A program made the position numbers and the translations under genes. DNA of 61,011 bases from Solibacteraceae bacterium (lineage in GTDB: Bacteria; Acidobacteriota; Terriglobia; Bryobacterales; Bryobacteraceae): the NCBI GenBank assembly GCA_026984795.1, contig JALSRK010000034.1:1-61011 (forward strand), in the 5' to 3' direction. Shown one piece after another: positions 30,091 to 38,207 of this stretch; positions within the stretch are counted from its first letter, which is position 1; every line of letters starts with the position of its first letter. Under the pieces are notes generated by a model. The model was not told the origin of the DNA, made no database searches, and worked only from the letters and a program-made list of their open reading frames with translations.

Positions 30091-31488
30091 TCAGAGAAAG
30101 AGGCGGCGGGCGGCAAAGGCGGCGGTTCGGAACGGGTCCGGGGGAACGTAGGGGAGGGGGCGGTCCACGACCATGCCGATTTCGGGTTCCAGCGGGAACC
30201 CGGCGATCATGTCGGCGAGGATCTTGCCGGCCGCCACGGCGAAGCTGACCCCCTCGCCGCTGTAACCGAGGGCGTAATAGATGTTCGGACAACCCGCGAG
30301 CCGGCCGATGGACGGGAGCCCGTCGCGGGTGTAGCAGATCACCCCGCTCCAGCCGTGGGTGAGGGGGAGGGAGGCCAGATCGGGCCACACGCGCCGGATG
30401 AAGTCCGGCAGCCGGGCGAGTTGGGCCTTGTGATTGCCGCCGTGCACCAGCCCGCCATAGATATGAGCGGCCCCGCCGCCACCGAGGATCAGGCGGCCAT
30501 CCGGGGTTACCTGGAGGTAGTGCAGGGAGTGCTCCGCGGTCACGAGCATCCGAGCCGGTTTCAGCCCGGCGGCGGCGAGCTGCGCCTGATCGGCCGGGCC
30601 CGCAGCGATCACGCTCGTGACGAGGGGAAAGTAGGAGTGGCGGAAGAGGCCGAGCGCGTGGGAGTAAGCGTTGGTGGCCAGCACCGCGGTGGAAGCGGTC
30701 ACCCTGCCGAACTCCGTCTCGATTTCCACCGTGCGCCCGCCCGAGATCCGCACCGCGCGCGTCTGCTCGTAAACCTCGACGCCGCGCTCTTCGGCCAACC
30801 CTTTCATTCCCAGAGCCAGCCGGCCGGGGTGGAGCGCGGCCGAACCATCGGTGTAGGCGAGCGCAGCCACGAAAGCCTCGCTGCCGAGTTCCCGGAGCGC
30901 TGCCTCGCGATCGAGCCAACGTAGGGGGACGCCGAGCGCCTCCAGTGTCCGGGCGGTTTCTTCGAGGGCCGGACGCTGACGGCCGGAGGTGGCGGCGACC
31001 AGATACTCGGCCGGGCGCAGGTCGAAGGAGAGCCCGTGGCGCGCGGCGTAGCTCCTCAGTATCTCCAGGCCGATGAGGGAAATGCACCTGCCGGCGTCAG
31101 CCCACCGGCTGGGGAAGCCGGCGAAGTTCAGGTTCGTGGCCAGCGCCTGGCCCCCGTTCCGGCCGCTGGCCCCGTAGCCGCACCGGGCGGCTTCGAGCAG
31201 GACGATACGTTTCCCGCGGAATCTGCCGGCGAGGTGCCAGGCGGCGGAGAGACCGGTGTAGCCGCCGCCGATGACCACGATGTCGGCTGAGGTTCGTGGC
31301 GCCAGTAGCGGCGGGTTCGGTTGGCGCTCGTAGAAACCCGCCGATTCGAGCCAGTAGGAATGGACGTAGGGCTCGCTCACCGCCGGGGGGACCGGCTCCC
31401 GCTGGAAAGCCCGGCGGAGTAGAGACCCGCCCCCGAGGACTCCCGCCGCGCCGGCGACGACACCCCCAACGAAGGTTTTCCAAGACAT
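30091..31488 (-). CDS. FAD-dependent oxidoreductase, DAO/PuuB-like, membrane-tethered
   Basis: A 465-residue flavoprotein of the D-amino-acid oxidase (DAO) superfamily. The dinucleotide motif is DIVVIGGGYTGLSAAWHLA near residues 69-87, and GASGRNGGQ follows as in gamma-glutamylputrescine oxidases (PuuB/OrdL). The C-terminal half has GYSGEGVSFAVAAGK for FAD contact. An unusual N-terminal extension with a Gly/Ala-rich hydrophobic stretch (TFVGGVVAGAAGVLGGG) precedes the flavin domain and could be a membrane anchor or signal. Likely substrate is a secondary or primary amine; no polyamine pathway genes are adjacent. Divergent from the zinc-ribbon gene. Confidence 0.82.
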   Translation of the reverse strand: MSWKTFVGGVVAGAAGVLGGGSLLRRAFQREPVPPAVSEPYVHSYWLESAGFYERQPNPPLLAPRTSADIVVIGGGYTGLSAAWHLAGRFRGKRIVLLEAARCGYGASGRNGGQALATNLNFAGFPSRWADAGRCISLIGLEILRSYAARHGLSFDLRPAEYLVAATSGRQRPALEETARTLEALGVPLRWLDREAALRELGSEAFVAALAYTDGSAALHPGRLALGMKGLAEERGVEVYEQTRAVRISGGRTVEIETEFGRVTASTAVLATNAYSHALGLFRHSYFPLVTSVIAAGPADQAQLAAAGLKPARMLVTAEHSLHYLQVTPDGRLILGGGGAAHIYGGLVHGGNHKAQLARLPDFIRRVWPDLASLPLTHGWSGVICYTRDGLPSIGRLAGCPNIYYALGYSGEGVSFAVAAGKILADMIAGFPLEPEIGMVVDRPLPYVPPDPFRTAAFAARRLFL

Positions 31489-31589
31489 GGTCCGGTACAG
31501 CGGCGGCGATGCCGGCCGCGGATTCCATTATCGCCGGGCTGAGGCGGCTTGCTGCGCGGGACGGGAACCGAGGCGGGTTCGCCGGGCCG

Positions 31590-31615
31590 TTGGATCGGGC
31601 GGCGAATGTTATATT
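31590..31615 (+). promoter_or_regulatory. candidate extended -10 promoter
   Basis: TGTTATATT at 31607-31615 matches the extended -10 form (TG, one base, TATATT). A weak TTGGAT lies upstream at 31590-31595, spaced only 14 bases. Transcription would begin roughly 8 bases before the ATG at 31630, so the zinc-ribbon mRNA could be nearly leaderless. Confidence 0.45.
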
Positions 31616-31629
31616 AGTCGCTTACGGCC

Positions 31630-31932
31630 ATGGCTGAGGGCAACGAGAACGCGAATGCCGCCGTCGCCGAAGAGGCGCCCGATCCGAATCTGGTCGCCGT
31701 CCTCAGCGACGGGACGAAGGTGAAGCGCCGCATCCCGCGCCAGCGCGCTTGCAACGAGAAGAACGCCAAAGGCAAGTATTGCACCGGGCACCTGAAGCGC
31801 TGGTATTTCTTCGGGGACGAGGTGAAGCAGAAGTTCGGCGAAGACGCCGAGATCTACCGTTGCGTCAAGTGCAAGACGCTGTACCTGCCGAATCCCGACG
31901 AGGAACCCCGCTCCGGAACGCTGGCCTGGTAA
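31630..31932 (+). CDS. small conserved zinc-ribbon-like protein, hypothetical
   Basis: A 100-residue soluble protein with a low-complexity Ala/Glu/Asn N-terminus and a compact basic core. Candidate metal ligands are Cys in RQRACNEK, then GKYCTGHLKRW, then the pair RCVKCKTLY, so a C/C-H/CxxC zinc ribbon is plausible. The YFFGDEVKQKFG segment has several aromatics. I do not recognise a named family. It stands alone, divergent from the FAD oxidoreductase, with its own extended -10 promoter candidate. Small size, metal site and possible very short leader suggest a housekeeping or RNA/ribosome-linked role, which is inference only. Confidence 0.65.
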   Translation: MAEGNENANAAVAEEAPDPNLVAVLSDGTKVKRRIPRQRACNEKNAKGKYCTGHLKRWYFFGDEVKQKFGEDAEIYRCVKCKTLYLPNPDEEPRSGTLAW

Positions 31933-32589
31933 CCGCCGGCGCGCGGGGCGCTTTCTCCTGAGGGACCTGTCCGAGGGACACGGCCCATTCCTTCCGCTGC
32001 TGCGGCGCGAGCGGGTTCGGTTCCGGCGAGGCTCGCAGGAAGAAGAAAAACCGCCCCGGAACCGGATGAGGGGCCGCAAGCAGCCGGTTCCGAAGCGGCA
32101 CGCCCGAGCACGGGCTGGGACCCGGCGTCGGCGCCGCCTGGATTCGAATCACCCGCTTGTGCGTTCCATCCCTGGTGGGGCCCGCGTCCTCTTTAAATCT
32201 TTTCCACCACCTCAGGATGCCACGCGTACGCCGATACCGGAGGTCCCGGGCAGGACTCGTCCGGAGAATCGAGGGTCCATCCCTGTCCCTCAAAAAAACC
32301 CCTCTGAAGCAACCAGCAGCGGGTAGAAAGGGCGGTTCTGGAAAACTACTTCGACACCGATTCCCGCAAGCACGCTTATAAATACTCCGCGCGCTCCACC
32401 CGGCCGCTCGTTGCATTCAGAGGGTCAGGTTTCAGAGACTTTCCATCAATTCACCGGAGGGTGGAGCAAGCGGCGTGCCAAACGGCACGGCTCACCGGTG
32501 GTTGATAGGAAACGGGATTCCGCCTGTCGGGAGGCGACGGCGGTGTGTCCCGGCTCGCGGGTTGTGTCATTGTGACACAATCGAACGAG
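31933..32589. other. 657-base region without a supportable protein gene
   Basis: The longest non-coding stretch in the window. It is locally richer in A/T than its surroundings. It holds a strong hairpin with a T-rich tail on the minus strand (32042-32098), an AT-rich TTATAAAT box at ~32385 and an A-run at ~32291. Several short open frames exist on both strands but none has protein-like composition. I looked for tRNA T-arms (a TTCGAAT loop at ~32143), tmRNA, RNase P, SRP RNA and 6S features and could not support any of them. Confidence 0.5.
32042..32098 (-). terminator. candidate intrinsic terminator for a minus-strand transcript
   Basis: The arms CGGAACCGG (32057-32065) and CCGGTTCCG (32084-32092) pair perfectly. 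A further CCGC/GCGG pair lies beyond a 2x2 internal loop. Read on the minus strand, the hairpin is followed by TTTTTCTTCT. No minus-strand gene precedes it closer than 34.5 kb, so it would end an unannotated RNA from this intergenic region or act antisense. Confidence 0.5.
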
Positions 32590-33990
32590 ATGGTTGGATC
32601 TCGCCGCGGCTTCCTGTGGCTCTGGGCCGCCACCGCCTGCGTGGCGCCGGGAGCGACCGGCGATTACCTGCTCGACGCGCCCCATCCGCGGCTGCTGTTG
32701 GCCAAACGGCATCGGCGCCTGATCGAGCGGGAACGGGAACGCCGCTCCCTGCGCTGGCTGCAGCTCGAATCCCTGCTGAGGGGAACGAGGAAGCTGCCGG
32801 AGCCCGGCTTCGCCTACGCGCTGGGTTATGCCGCCGGAGGTGGTGAAGAGTACGGCAGGAAAGCCATCGATTGGGCGTTGGACCAAGGAGACGACCTCCG
32901 GCAAGCGGCGATCGTCTTCGACTGGTGCTATGGCCTGCTCGACGAGCGGGAGCGGCGCCAATTGGCCGCGAAGCTCCAGGCGGGTCTGGAAAAGCCGCGG
33001 GCGGCTGATCTCGCGTCCGTCCAAGCCCGAGTGCTGGCGGCAGCGGCGGTTTCCGGGGAGATCGCCGGAGCGCCGGAGCGGGAGCTCCAGTGGGCGGTGG
33101 AGACCTGGTGGCGCGGGATGGTCATTCCGGCGCTTCGGGCCGGCAAGGATCCGTTCCCAAGGGAGCAAACCTACCCTTTGGTGGAGATCTTCCACGTGAT
33201 TCGGGACAACCTCCGGATCGACCTGCGGCGGGACGCCCGCAAGTTCTTTACCTCCTGGCCCTCCTACTTGCTGCTCACTTACTATCCGGCCCTATACCCG
33301 GCGGCTGAGAACGAGTACCACATTCCGCTGATGCGCCGGCCGGGCCGTCCGGATCTCCGGGTGGCCGCGCTCGCCCGGGCGGCCGACCTGGCGCTGGTGG
33401 CCTACGATCCCAACTCGTTGGAGGTGCAGTTCCTCCAGGGCTGGGCCATGCAGGACTCGCTGATGATGCGCGGTCCGTTCGGGGCCCCCTATGAGTTCCT
33501 TTGGGCCAATCCCTATCACCCTGGGCTGAGCTACTACAGCGCCCCTCTCGTCCACTACGACGCCAAGCGCGGCCGGCTGGTGGCGCGGGCCAGTTGGGAT
33601 GCGGGAGCGTTGTGGTTCTACTACGGCGACGGGCTGATGCAGACTTTCGAGGAGGGCCGCATCAAGCCGCTTACCCCGGAGAAGTTCCGCTTGCCGCTGT
33701 ACCTCGGGGGCGTGGCGGTAGCGCCTTTCTGGGGAGGGCGGAAGTTCCAGATTACCGAAGAGAATCCGAGGACGTTTTTCCTGCTTGGGCTCTTGCCGCG
33801 CACCAGGTACGACGTCGAGGTGGATGACGAGGAGCTTTTCGAGGCCGCCACCGACGCGGCCGGAATCCTGAAGCTGGAGTTCCCCCACGGACGGGCGGTG
33901 GGGGTCCGGATACACGAGGCGCCGGTGGGCGGCGGGTCCGGGACCGGCGCCGGGGCGGGCCGAAGGCCGCAAGACCGGCCGGGCGCGTAG
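32590..33990 (+). CDS. exported heparinase/alginate-lyase-like protein
   Basis: A 466-residue exported protein. ATG 32590 places a Tat-type leader at the N-terminus (SRRGFLWLWAATACVA). The opening DAPHPRLLLAKRHRRLIERER is the usual first helix of heparinase II/III and alginate-lyase-like proteins. It is followed by a helix-rich part consistent with an alpha/alpha toroid (ALGYAAGG, VFDWCYGLL, FHVIRDNLR) and a beta-rich C-terminal third from about residue 310 (LVARASWDAGALWFYYGDG, GGVAVAPFW). Polysaccharide lyase or de-esterifying activity is a guess from fold. The last 25 residues are Gly/Arg/Pro-rich. It stands alone. Confidence 0.6.
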   Translation: MVGSRRGFLWLWAATACVAPGATGDYLLDAPHPRLLLAKRHRRLIERERERRSLRWLQLESLLRGTRKLPEPGFAYALGYAAGGGEEYGRKAIDWALDQGDDLRQAAIVFDWCYGLLDERERRQLAAKLQAGLEKPRAADLASVQARVLAAAAVSGEIAGAPERELQWAVETWWRGMVIPALRAGKDPFPREQTYPLVEIFHVIRDNLRIDLRRDARKFFTSWPSYLLLTYYPALYPAAENEYHIPLMRRPGRPDLRVAALARAADLALVAYDPNSLEVQFLQGWAMQDSLMMRGPFGAPYEFLWANPYHPGLSYYSAPLVHYDAKRGRLVARASWDAGALWFYYGDGLMQTFEEGRIKPLTPEKFRLPLYLGGVAVAPFWGGRKFQITEENPRTFFLLGLLPRTRYDVEVDDEELFEAATDAAGILKLEFPHGRAVGVRIHEAPVGGGSGTGAGAGRRPQDRPGA

Positions 33991-34094
33991 GGTTGCTCTG
34001 TGACCTGAAGAGCTCTTGGTACCGGGACCGCCAGGTCCTGCCGGGCTGCGGCCGATCGGTTGTGGTGCTCCTGTTCGTTCCGAGAAGAATCGCA

Positions 34095-34352
34095 ATGCAC
34101 CTCAAGACGATCATCGCCGCCAGCGGCCTGGTGGCCCTGGCCGGGCTGATCTTGGGCCCCACGCCCACCGCAGTCGCCCAGGCGGACAAGATCTGGATCT
34201 GCCACGTGCCGCCGGGCAACCCGGAAAACGCCCATCCGGTCTGGGTGAGCATCCATTCCCGGGATCCCGAAGGCCGCGGCCACAACCCGCATCAGGCCCA
34301 GGCCATGGGCTTCGTTTGCCAGACCGAAGGCTGTGTGGATGAATGCCCGTAG
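34095..34352 (+). CDS. small secreted protein with CHxPPGNP motif
   Basis: An 85-residue exported protein: a signal peptide (MHLKTIIAASGLVALAGLIL, cleavage near AVAQA) and about 60 mature residues. The mature part starts KIWICHVPPGNPENAHPVWVSI and continues with HNPHQAQAMGF and two Cys pairs near the C-terminus. The C-H-x-P-P-G-N-P segment recurs in many secreted proteins, often within larger adhesive or repeat proteins, and rarely as a whole small protein. Function unknown; the His/Cys content suggests metal binding or disulphides. Confidence 0.65.
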   Translation: MHLKTIIAASGLVALAGLILGPTPTAVAQADKIWICHVPPGNPENAHPVWVSIHSRDPEGRGHNPHQAQAMGFVCQTEGCVDECP

Positions 34353-34498
34353 ATGACGGCGAGGAGCAGCCGGAAGGCCGTATGGATTGACGGGAGGTTG
34401 ACCGCGGGCAGCCGCCGCGAACCGGAGCCCCGCAGGGTTCGCGCTGAAGTTCTAGACCGGTAGCCTGCGCGCCGGGGGGCCCGTGGGGGAGCCGCGCC

Positions 34499-35215
34499 TT
34501 ACGGGTACCAGTTTCGGAGACGCACTTCGATCCCCGTACCCGCCAGCGCCTTCTCGAACACCGACAGGTCCGAGCCCCGGTAATGGTAAGGGTAGACGAC
34601 CCTGGGGTGGAAGGCTTTCACTGCCTCGGCGGCCTCCTCGGGCGGCATCGTGTAAGGCAGGTTCATCGGGACGAAGGCGACGTCGATGTCTTTGAGCGCC
34701 CGCATCTCGGGGATTCCTTCGGTATCTCCAGCGATGTAGATGCGCAGGCCGCCGTAGGTGATCAGATAGCCGTTGCCGCGCCCTTTTTCGTGGTAGACCT
34801 TCCCCGGCGACGGGCCTCGTTTCAAGTTGTACATGGGGATCGCTTCGATCTTCCACCGTCCCAGCGTCAGGGATTCGCCGTTGCGCAACACTCGAGCGCC
34901 GTGAATCTTCGCCGCGGCCGCCGGCGGAGCGACGATCACCGTGGAGGGCTTTCTCAGCGCCGCGATCTGGCCCGGGTCCAGATGGTCGCCGTGGATGTCG
35001 GTGACCAGGATGTAGTCGGCCTTGGGCAGGCCTTCGTAGTCGCCGCGGCTCCAGGGATCGATGTGCACCACCTGCCCGCCGGCCCGTATCATCAAGCTGG
35101 CGTGCATGATGGGAGTGATCTCGAGGGCTCCTGCCTGGGTCTCGAACCGGTCCCCGCCAGGGGCCGATGCCGCCAGCGCCGAGGCGATGAAGCAGATCAG
35201 GATCGCATCCCGCAT
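34499..35215 (-). CDS. secreted metallo-beta-lactamase fold hydrolase (UlaG/UPF0173-like)
   Basis: A 238-residue metallo-hydrolase. ATG 35215 gives a signal peptide (MRDAILICFIASALAASA), so it acts outside the cytoplasm, unlike most UPF0173 relatives. Zinc ligands are seen in TDIHGDHLD (HxxDH-like loop), IAGDTEG (bridging Asp) and YPYHYRG (terminal His). Similar exported forms are common in Bacteroidota and Acidobacteriota; substrate unknown, lactone or phosphoester hydrolysis are possibilities. It is divergent from serS with 65 bases between the two starts. Confidence 0.82.
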   Translation of the reverse strand: MRDAILICFIASALAASAPGGDRFETQAGALEITPIMHASLMIRAGGQVVHIDPWSRGDYEGLPKADYILVTDIHGDHLDPGQIAALRKPSTVIVAPPAAAAKIHGARVLRNGESLTLGRWKIEAIPMYNLKRGPSPGKVYHEKGRGNGYLITYGGLRIYIAGDTEGIPEMRALKDIDVAFVPMNLPYTMPPEEAAEAVKAFHPRVVYPYHYRGSDLSVFEKALAGTGIEVRLRNWYP

Positions 35216-35280
35216 GACAGGGATTGTATCGCGCCGGAGGCCCCGGGAACGCAATGCTAGAATGAGGGTTTCCTCCGCTC

Positions 35281-36564
35281 ATGCACGATCTCGCCGCGTT
35301 TCGTAAGGAAGTGGATGCCTACGCCCGGCGCCTGGCCGCGCGGGGCTTCGTTCTCGACGTGGATCGTTTCCGGGAACTGGACGAGGCCCGGCGGAAGAAG
35401 CTCGCCGAAGTCGAAGAGCTACGGGCCTTGCGGAAGCGCGAGAGCGCCGAGATCGGCAAGTTGAGGAAGGCGGGCCGGGACGCCACCGAACGGCAACTCA
35501 AAGTACGGCAGATCGGGGAGCGGATTTCCGCCTTGGAAGCCGAGGCGAAGCAGGCCGAGGAAGCCTTCCGCGACTTCATGGCCGGGGTGCCGAACGTGCC
35601 CCACGAAAGCGTCCCGGCGGGCGGGTCGGAGGCCGACAACGTCGAGCTGAAGCGGTGGGGAGCGCCGCCGGAGTTCGACTTCGAGCCGAAAGCCCATTGG
35701 GATCTGGGACCGCAACTGGGCATTCTCGACCTGGAGCGGGCGGCGAAGGTGGCCCGGGCCCGGTTCGCCGTCTACTGGGGAGCCGGGGCCCGCCTGGAGC
35801 GGGCGCTGATCACCTTCATGCTCGACGTCCACACGTCCGAGCACGGCTACACGGAGGTCCTGCCGCCGTTCCTTACCAATTCCGCCGCGCTGTTCGGCAC
35901 GGGGCAGTTGCCGAAGTTCGCCGAAGACCTCTTCAAGATCCAGGACGAGGATCTCTGGCTGGTGCCCACCGCCGAGGTGCCGGTGACGAACCTGTTCGCG
36001 AAGGAGATTCTCGACGCCGCGAGCCTGCCGGTGAAGCTCTGCGCCTACACCCCGTGCTTCCGCAGCGAAGCGGGTTCGTATGGCAAGGACGTCAGGGGGA
36101 TCATCCGGCAGCATCAGTTTCAGAAAGTGGAACTGGTGAAGTTCACCCGGCCCGAGGACAGCTACGACGAGCTCGAGAAGCTCACCGCCGATGCCGAGCA
36201 CATCCTGGAGAAGCTGGGCCTGCCGTACCGGCGGGTGGTTCTGTGCACCGCCGACCTGGGCTTCTCGGCGGCCAAGACCTACGATCTCGAGGTGTGGCTG
36301 CCGGGGCAGGGCACGTTCAAGGAGATCTCCTCCTGCTCGAACTTCGAGGCGTTCCAGGCCCGCCGGGCCTCGATCCGCATGCGCCGGGCGGGCGGGAAGC
36401 CGGAGTTCGTGCACACGTTGAACGGCAGCGGCCTGGCGGTGGGACGGACCTGGGTGGCCATCGTCGAGAACTTCCAGCAGAAGGACGGCAGCGTGCTGAT
36501 TCCGGATGCGCTGCAGCCGTATCTGAATGCGGAGGTTCTGGGGGCCGACGGGCGGCTCTGGTGA
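35281..36564 (+). CDS. serS: seryl-tRNA synthetase
   Basis: A 427-residue class IIa synthetase that charges tRNA-Ser and, where present, tRNA-Sec. The N-terminal ~110 residues form the tRNA-binding coiled coil ([18 protein letters not shown] then [22 protein letters not shown]). Motif 2 is [24 protein letters not shown]. Motif 3 is [19 protein letters not shown]. Length is typical. The N-terminus departs from the common MLD-x-x-x-I-R form but keeps the fold. Its presence next to a selenoprotein region is notable only because SerRS is the first enzyme in Sec-tRNA synthesis; the location is probably coincidence. Confidence 0.96.
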   Translation: MHDLAAFRKEVDAYARRLAARGFVLDVDRFRELDEARRKKLAEVEELRALRKRESAEIGKLRKAGRDATERQLKVRQIGERISALEAEAKQAEEAFRDFMAGVPNVPHESVPAGGSEADNVELKRWGAPPEFDFEPKAHWDLGPQLGILDLERAAKVARARFAVYWGAGARLERALITFMLDVHTSEHGYTEVLPPFLTNSAALFGTGQLPKFAEDLFKIQDEDLWLVPTAEVPVTNLFAKEILDAASLPVKLCAYTPCFRSEAGSYGKDVRGIIRQHQFQKVELVKFTRPEDSYDELEKLTADAEHILEKLGLPYRRVVLCTADLGFSAAKTYDLEVWLPGQGTFKEISSCSNFEAFQARRASIRMRRAGGKPEFVHTLNGSGLAVGRTWVAIVENFQQKDGSVLIPDALQPYLNAEVLGADGRLW

Positions 36565-36652
36565 GTCCGCAGGAATCGCGGTCACGAGTAGTCGGCAATC
36601 TTTTTCTCTGTAGTTAACTCTCCCTGTTTCAATCGGTTGTACGGTTTCCGCC

Positions 36653-36689
36653 GGCCGGGGAATGGAACCGTTGGCACGATTCCCCGGCC
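36653..36689. repeat. 11-bp inverted repeat in the leader of the phage-tail-like gene
   Basis: GGCCGGGGAAT (36653-36663) and ATTCCCCGGCC (36679-36689) are perfect inverted arms around a 15-base loop. It lies 88 bases after serS and 75 bases before the next GTG start. There is no T-tract, so it may be a regulatory hairpin or operator rather than a terminator. Confidence 0.55.
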
Positions 36690-36763
36690 TAGACTGGGTG
36701 CGTGGAACACGCGAGCGTCCCGCCCGTGAGCGCGGCGGGCGAGCGACCAAAGGAGGCTAGGGA

Positions 36764-37609
36764 GTGAGGTTTTCCAGCGCTTCGACGATCATCAGCATGG
36801 CGGCAGCGATTCTGCTGGTCCCGGCGGGCCTGCGGGCCCAGCCGGCCTTGACGACGATCCAGGACACCCTCTACAAAGCCGACGGTAGTCCGTTCGAGGG
36901 GGTACTCCGGATCAACTGGCGAAGCTTCGAGGGACCGGACGCCGTCAACGTTCCGACCAACAACCTGACCGTGACAGTGACCGCCGGGCGGTTGCACGTG
37001 CGCCTGGTGCCGACCACGACGGCGCCGACCGCCTCCTACTATTCCGTGCGGTACGTGGCGTCCGGTTCGGTGCAGTTCACCGAGATCTGGAGCGTTCCAC
37101 AGAGCGCCACGCCGCTGCGGGTGCGGGACGTGCGGATCGAGTGGCCGCCGATGACCTCGGCGGTGGTGGCGGAGCTGACCAACGTCACGATCCAGGACGT
37201 CCAGGGGCTGCCCGAGGCTCTCGACGCCCGGCCGGTGAAAGGTTCCGGCTACACGGCCTCACGGGCGGCGGTAATCGGAGCCACCGGGGAACTGGAGGCC
37301 GCCACCGGGGCCGCCGGCGACTGCGTCCGGGTGGACGGTACCTCGGCTCCTTGCTCGAGCGGCGCGGCGGCGGCCATCGGCTTCGTGGACAGCGAGACGC
37401 CGCTGGGAACGGTGGACGGGGCGAACGCTACTTTCACTCTCGGGGCCGCCCCCAATCCGGCTGCGAGCCTCAAGGTTTTCCGGAACGGATTGTTACAGAA
37501 ACAAGGGCTCGACTACACGCTCACCGGCAACACGATCACTTTTCTCGGCAACGCCATTCCTCAGCCAGGCGATGTACTGCTCGCCGATTACCGTACAGGC
37601 GGCAACTGA
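36764..37609 (+). CDS. secreted protein with phage-tail-like C-terminal domain
   Basis: A 281-residue exported protein. GTG 36764 has AGGAGG eight bases upstream and gives a signal peptide ending LRAQPAL. The first part (TIQDTLYKADGSPFEGVLRINW) resembles the strand-rich bases of phage structural proteins. The C-terminal ~75 residues (ETPLGTVDGANATFTLG, FRNGLLQKQGLDYTLTGNTITF) match a domain I know from phage tail fibres and virion structural proteins. A central Ala/Gly/Thr-rich linker joins them. It is followed 230 bases later by a pilin gene. A host-exapted adhesin-like surface protein is the likeliest reading; no other phage genes are nearby. Confidence 0.65.
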   Translation: MRFSSASTIISMAAAILLVPAGLRAQPALTTIQDTLYKADGSPFEGVLRINWRSFEGPDAVNVPTNNLTVTVTAGRLHVRLVPTTTAPTASYYSVRYVASGSVQFTEIWSVPQSATPLRVRDVRIEWPPMTSAVVAELTNVTIQDVQGLPEALDARPVKGSGYTASRAAVIGATGELEAATGAAGDCVRVDGTSAPCSSGAAAAIGFVDSETPLGTVDGANATFTLGAAPNPAASLKVFRNGLLQKQGLDYTLTGNTITFLGNAIPQPGDVLLADYRTGGN

Positions 37610-37840
37610 GGCAGCGAGCACCCGAGCCCCCGGCCGGCATTGGTCGCGCTCGAGAACCGGATCATCTCCCCAGCCGGCCTTCCCGGCGCGCGGCTTGAAG
37701 TGGTACCTATGGACCGAAAGTTCCATGTTTTGTTAAGTAAAAGCGTTTGGTGGGTTCCGGTTGTTTCCCCGGTTGTTCCCGTGGCGGCACGCTGGCAGGA
37801 TGAGACGTAGGGAAATCGAGCTGGAGGAGAGGGAGTCGAG

Positions 37841-38029
37841 ATGTTGCAATTACTCGTGGCTTCGCTGACTCGGTTCTGGCCCGACCGGCGCGGCCAAGAC
37901 ATGATCGAGTACGCACTCACGGCCGCATTTGTCGCTGTGGCGGCGTCGGCAGTCTTCCCCCCGAGCATCACCCCGGCGATCAGCACGGTATATTCGAAGA
38001 TTACCGCCGTTTTCGCTCAGCAGCCGTAG
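37841..38029 (+). CDS. flp: Flp/Fap-type (type IVb) pilin
   Basis: A 62-residue prepilin. A short basic leader (MLQLLVASLTRFWPDRRG) is followed by QDMIEYALTAAFVAVAA, the classic Flp processing site with the invariant Glu-Tyr after cleavage and a single hydrophobic helix. Upstream GGAGGAG-rich sequence supports the ATG. No Tad secretion genes (tadA, tadB, tadC, rcpA or the prepilin peptidase) are in the window, so this is an orphan pilin locus. Neighbourhood with the phage-tail-like surface protein is suggestive but not conclusive. Confidence 0.82.
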   Translation: MLQLLVASLTRFWPDRRGQDMIEYALTAAFVAVAASAVFPPSITPAISTVYSKITAVFAQQP

Positions 38030-38207
38030 ACCGGTTCGCGCAAAGCAGGGGGCTGAAGAAGGGTCGAGCCGTTACCGTCAGACTCTGTGGCCCAGGGCTC
38101 CCGCTCCTTCTCGAACAGCAGCGTACCGAGGGCACGGCGATTCAGCTATTGGGCACAGGCGTCGCCGGCGGGATGGGGTTTCCGTAAGAAACCGTCCGCA
38201 TTCTCCT

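Noticed and set aside
32101-32200. tRNA or tmRNA at the TTCGAAT loop in the 31.9-32.6 kb gap
   Set aside because: The bases flanking the loop do not pair as a T-stem on either strand and no acceptor stem could be drawn.
36672-36690. Sigma-54 promoter suggested by TTGGCACG
   Set aside because: The -24 element fits but the -12 position reads CCCGG instead of TTGC, and the segment lies within the inverted repeat.
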